Positions 61,542 to 64,000 of a stretch of 64,000 nucleotides of DNA are shown here, piece by piece (positions within the stretch are counted from its first letter, which is position 1; each line of letters starts with the position of its first letter). A program made the position numbers and the translations under genes. This stretch comes from SSSZ01 sp016790965. GTDB taxonomy: Bacteria > Pseudomonadota > Gammaproteobacteria > Burkholderiales > Rhodocyclaceae. The notes under the pieces are model-generated. The model was not told the DNA's origin and made no database searches. It saw only the letters and a program-made list of their open reading frames with translations. Where the stretch lies: NCBI GenBank assembly GCA_016790965.1, contig JAEUNZ010000027.1, positions 62,001-126,000 on the forward strand. The letters are read 5' to 3'.

Positions 61542-62505
61542 ATGCAGCGCATCGTCTGCCTGGACCGGGATTCCTTCATCGCCGACCTGCGGCGCCCGGC
61601 CTTTCCACACCAGTGGGTCGAGTACCCAACCAGCTCCGCCGGGGAGGCCGTCGAGCGTCTCGCCGGCGCCAGCATCGCCATCACCAACAAGGTGCCGCTG
61701 CGGGCCGAGGCCATCGCGGCCCTGCCCGACCTGCGCCTGGTCGCCGTATCGGCCACAGGCACCAATGTCGTGGAACTGGAGGCCTGCCGAGCCCGGGGCG
61801 TCATGGTCTGCAACATCCGGGGCTACGCGGCCCATACCGTGCCCGAGCACACGTTCATGCTGCTGCTGGCCCTCTCCCGCAATCTGATCGCCTATCGCCT
61901 ATCGCCAGTCGGTCCAGGCGGGGCGCTGGCAGCGCTCGCAGCAGTTCTGCATTTTCGATCACCCCATCCGCGACCTGCATGGCGCTACCCTGGGGGTCGT
62001 CGGCAGCGGCAGCCTGGGCGCCGGCGTCGTCCGCCTGGCCGAAGCCTTCGGCATGCGCGTCCTGCGGGCCGAGCGCAAGGGCGCAGCGACGGTGCGCCCA
62101 GGCTATACCGCTTTTGCCGAGGTGCTGCACCAGTGCGATGCCCTCACCCTGCACTGTCCCCTGGGGCCCGACACCCGTGGACTCATCGGCGAAGCCGAAT
62201 TGCGGGCCATGCGGCCCACGGCGCTGCTCATCAACACGGGGCGTGGGGGGCTGGTAGACGAAGCCGCCCTGGTGCGCGCCCTCAAGGAAGGCTGGATCGC
62301 CGGCGCCGGTTTCGACGTGGCCACCGCCGAGCCCCCGCCGGACGATCACCCATTGCTGGCGCCGGAACTCCTCGCCCTGCCCAATTTTCTTCTCACGCCC
62401 CATGTCGCCTGGGCCAGCCGTCCTGCCATGCAGGCCCTGGCCGACCAGTTGATCGACAATCTCGAAGCCTTCGTCGCGGGCCACCCGCGGAATCGGGTAG
62501 TGTGA
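61542..62505 (+). pseudogene. D-2-hydroxyacid dehydrogenase broken by a 7-bp tandem duplication
   Basis: The gene begins at ATG 61542 (MQRIVCLDRDSFIADLRRP) and reads well to VPEHTFMLLLALSRNLIAYR at about 61895. It then shifts; the rest (GSGSLGAGVVRLAEAFGMRVLRAERKG, in part, through LLINTGRGGLVDEAAL and FLLTPHVAWAS) continues in another frame to 62505. At 61887-61906 the heptamer ATCGCCT is repeated nearly three times; removing one 7-bp copy restores a continuous frame with IAYRQSVQAGRWQRSQQF. The catalytic Arg, Glu and His regions are present. It resembles glycerate/hydroxypyruvate reductase. It may be a real mutation, a slippery site or an assembly error. Confidence 0.85.
61887..61906 (+). 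repeat. Heptamer tandem repeat ATCGCCT (x2.9) causing the frameshift
   Basis: ATCGCCT ATCGCCT ATCGCC. The in-frame ancestor would have one heptamer fewer. Slippage between copies could switch the gene on and off. Confidence 0.85.
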
Positions 62506-62577
62506 CGGTGCCGCCTGGAGATTGCCCTGCTATGCTTGCCCCACCGCCCTGCAGCGGAACCCGATAAGGAAGCGTCC

Positions 62578-62799
62578 GTGAACATCCGCTTCGCCGTGCG
62601 CGGCGAATACATCCAGCTCGACCAACTGCTCAAGGCCACCGGCCTGGTCGAATCCGGTGGCGCCGCCCACGCGGCCATCGCCGAGGGCATCGTGCAGGTG
62701 GATGGCCACTACGAAACCCGCAAGCGCGCCAAGCTGCGCCCCGGTCAGGTGGTGGTGTTCTACGGACAGACCGTCGAACTGGTGGCCGAGAGCTTGTGA
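62578..62799 (+). CDS. RNA-binding S4 domain protein (YbcJ-like)
   Basis: The product has 73 residues from a GTG at 62578, with AAGGAAG upstream. The S4 fold is clear: IQLDQLLKATGLVESGGAAHAAIAEGIVQVDG (in part), then RAKLRPGQVVVF. These small S4 proteins bind structured RNA, probably the ribosome or tRNA. Its final codons and TGA (62797-62799) lie within the left arm of a palindromic element, giving the C terminus ELVAESL. Confidence 0.88.
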   Translation: MNIRFAVRGEYIQLDQLLKATGLVESGGAAHAAIAEGIVQVDGHYETRKRAKLRPGQVVVFYGQTVELVAESL

Positions 62800-62931
62800 A
62801 TAAATCTACTGCGCGCTCCGATTGCTTCGTTGGGCGGTGCTCGCTCCTCGCCTATCGCGCTGATATGTCTCGTCGCTGCGCTCCGTCCGCCTCGCACTCG
62901 GACCGCTCGCTACGATTTCTTCACAAGCTCT
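62789..62931. repeat. Second palindromic extragenic element with about 24-bp terminal inverted repeats
   Basis: The left arm AGAGCTTGTGAATAAATCTA and following bases (62789-62813) match the reverse complement of 62908-62931 with about three differences. The interior (GCGCGCTCCG, GTGCTCGCTCCTCGCC, GCGCTCCGTCCGCC) is itself partly self-complementary. It fills the gap between the S4 and DUF2721 genes and contains the S4 stop codon. Confidence 0.65.
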
Positions 62932-62942
62932 GAGGGCGCCTG

Positions 62943-63362
62943 ATGGAGTCGCATCTCACCGACATCTCCCGGGTCATCCAACTGGCGGTGGCGCCGGTGT
63001 TTCTGCTCACCGCCATCGCGACCCTCATCAATACCCTCAACGGCCGCCTGGGGCGCATCGTGGATCGGCGGCGGACCCTCTTCGGGCGCGCCGCCGACGG
63101 CGAGACTGTGGCGGCGGAGCTCGACCTGCTGGAGCGGCGCAGCCGCCTGGTCTATTTCGCCATCTTCTACGCCGTGCTTAGCGCCCTGCTGGTCTGCCTC
63201 GTGGTGGCCGGTGCCTTCGTCGCCGCCCTGGTGGCCGTGGACCTCGCCCGTTTGGTGGCGACCCTCTTCATCCTTTCCATGGCGGCGATGATCGTTGCCC
63301 TGGGCCTCTTCCTGCGCGAGGTCTTCCTGGCCGTGCGCACGGGAACCCACAGCAATCGCTGA
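62943..63362 (+). CDS. DUF2721 family membrane protein
   Basis: The 139-residue protein has three hydrophobic segments (about 12-32, 75-95, 97-120) and the DUF2721 features LAVAPVFLLTAIATLINTLNGRLGRIVDR in part (key residues P, N, R, D) and LLERRSRLVYFAIFYAVLSAL in part. No biochemical role is known. It begins 12 nt after the palindromic element. Confidence 0.88.
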   Translation: MESHLTDISRVIQLAVAPVFLLTAIATLINTLNGRLGRIVDRRRTLFGRAADGETVAAELDLLERRSRLVYFAIFYAVLSALLVCLVVAGAFVAALVAVDLARLVATLFILSMAAMIVALGLFLREVFLAVRTGTHSNR

Positions 63363-63778
63363 GTGAGGCACTCGGCTCCCGGCCCGTTGGTGGCCGTCAA
63401 TCGCCTCCGCGGGGTGCCATGCGCGTTGTTGCCGGCCTGCTCCGGGGCTGGGCTGGCTGGAGGGGCGTCGGAGGGAGGCAAGGAAGGCCCGGAGCAGTCC
63501 GGACGGGGCATCGGAAGCCAAGCGGCCAGCCCCGCGCTTTCGCTGCCCTCATTGCAGCGGGAACTTTGGCGGCGCCTTCTGAAGCTCCTGGCCGAGGATG
63601 GCGGATTCACCCCCAGGGACCGGATGGAGGCAGTGTGGGGACTTCGCTTTACTGAAACACGGCAGGAGACCGACCCGCCGACCTTGGGGGGCGCGCCCCG
63701 GTTTGAGGCGTCCTCGCTGGAAGTCACACCGGCAATAAGGTATTGTTGCACCACAGCAAAAATTATTGGAGTTCCCCC
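63363..63778. other. 416-nt region without a supported gene
   Basis: Open frames here are Arg/Pro-rich and typical of antisense or GC-rich noise. The 3' end, from about 63730, is AT-richer (AATAAGGTATTGTTGCACCACAG shown only in part) and probably holds the promoter of the oxidoreductase gene. I see no RNA structure or repeat. Confidence 0.6.
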
Positions 63779-64000
63779 ATGGAGAATTGCACCCCCGCCC
63801 CGGGGTCGGCGTCCGGCCGTTCGGACCTCGAACCCTTCAACGTCGTCGGCCCCGATGCCGGCCTGCATCAGATCGTGGTCATCGGCGGTGGCGCCGGCGG
63901 GCTGGAACTGGTCACCAAGCTGGGCGACCGCTTGGGCAAGAAGGGCAAGGCCGCCGTCACCCTGATCGAAAAAGCCCGTACCCATTTCTGGAAGCCGCAC
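63779..64000 (+). CDS. NAD(P)/FAD-dependent oxidoreductase, NDH-2-like (3' truncated by window edge)
   Basis: The first 74 codons are visible and in frame to the end of the window. The ADP-binding motif is VVIGGGAGGLELVTKLGDRLG at about 33-53 (key residues GGGAGG), followed by VTLIEKARTHFWKPH, the typical start of type II NADH:quinone dehydrogenases. A non-conserved 28-residue tail precedes it. TTGGAG lies 7 nt before the ATG. It would oxidise NADH and reduce quinone at the membrane. Confidence 0.82.
   Translation, partial: MENCTPAPGSASGRSDLEPFNVVGPDAGLHQIVVIGGGAGGLELVTKLGDRLGKKGKAAVTLIEKARTHFWKPH

Noticed and set aside
63419..63655. 78-codon frame in the gap before the NDH-2 gene
   Set aside because: It is Arg/Gly/Trp-rich, has no ribosome site and competes with other open frames in the same GC-rich stretch.

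Overview
The window is a GC-rich betaproteobacterial chromosome segment, most likely Rhodocyclales (Azospira/Dechloromonas/Accumulibacter-like). This placement is inferred from protein families and gene order, not from a marker gene. Genes are tightly packed, often with 4-nt ATGA overlaps, and several start with GTG or TTG. I recognised no rRNA, tRNA, CRISPR array or complete insertion sequence.

Positions 1 to about 42,200 are one large exopolysaccharide (EPS) locus of the exosortase A (XrtA/PEP-CTERM) type. The exosortase itself and the chain-length/export genes are not in the window and may lie to the left. On the left is a minus-strand trio: acyl-CoA ligase, PLP decarboxylase and an asparagine-synthetase-like enzyme (506-5151). 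From 6.2 to 24 kb come glycosyltransferases, two head-to-head paralogous flippases, a WbsX-like protein, a heparinase-like lyase, an OafA-type acyltransferase, a large secreted Kelch protein, an AlgI/AlgJ-type O-acetylation pair and an acyl carrier protein. From 31.5 back to 24.3 kb runs a seven-gene minus-strand operon: fused E1 alpha-beta dehydrogenase, E2, second ACP, hydrolase 2, hydrolase 1, GNAT-like protein, glycosyltransferase. Divergent from it is the plus-strand regulatory and priming operon: EpsB-like priming sugar transferase, PrsK, PrsR, PrsT, TviB-like UDP-sugar dehydrogenase, a Sel1-SLT lytic transglycosylase and a trypsin-like protease. Together these suggest synthesis, acylation/acetylation, export and trimming of an EPS under PrsK/PrsR control.

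Positions 43.0-46.0 kb hold a compact minus-strand operon of the poorly understood HPr-rel-A type: a predicted exported Cys-rich protein, a PqqD-like peptide chaperone, an HprK-like kinase and a nucleotidyltransferase. This is the best candidate for an undescribed system. GalE and ManC (sugar nucleotide supply) follow, ending in a strong hairpin terminator.

From 48.9 kb onward the content is housekeeping: PP0621-PilS-PilR, AmpD, an aminotransferase, PEP carboxykinase facing malic enzyme (the PEP/pyruvate/malate node), PBP7, an IclR regulator, a half-length aldehyde dehydrogenase-like protein, a D-2-hydroxyacid dehydrogenase broken by a 7-bp tandem duplication, an S4 protein, a DUF2721 protein and the start of an NDH-2 gene. 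Three short palindromic extragenic repeats, two of them related, abut or supply stop codons of neighbouring genes.
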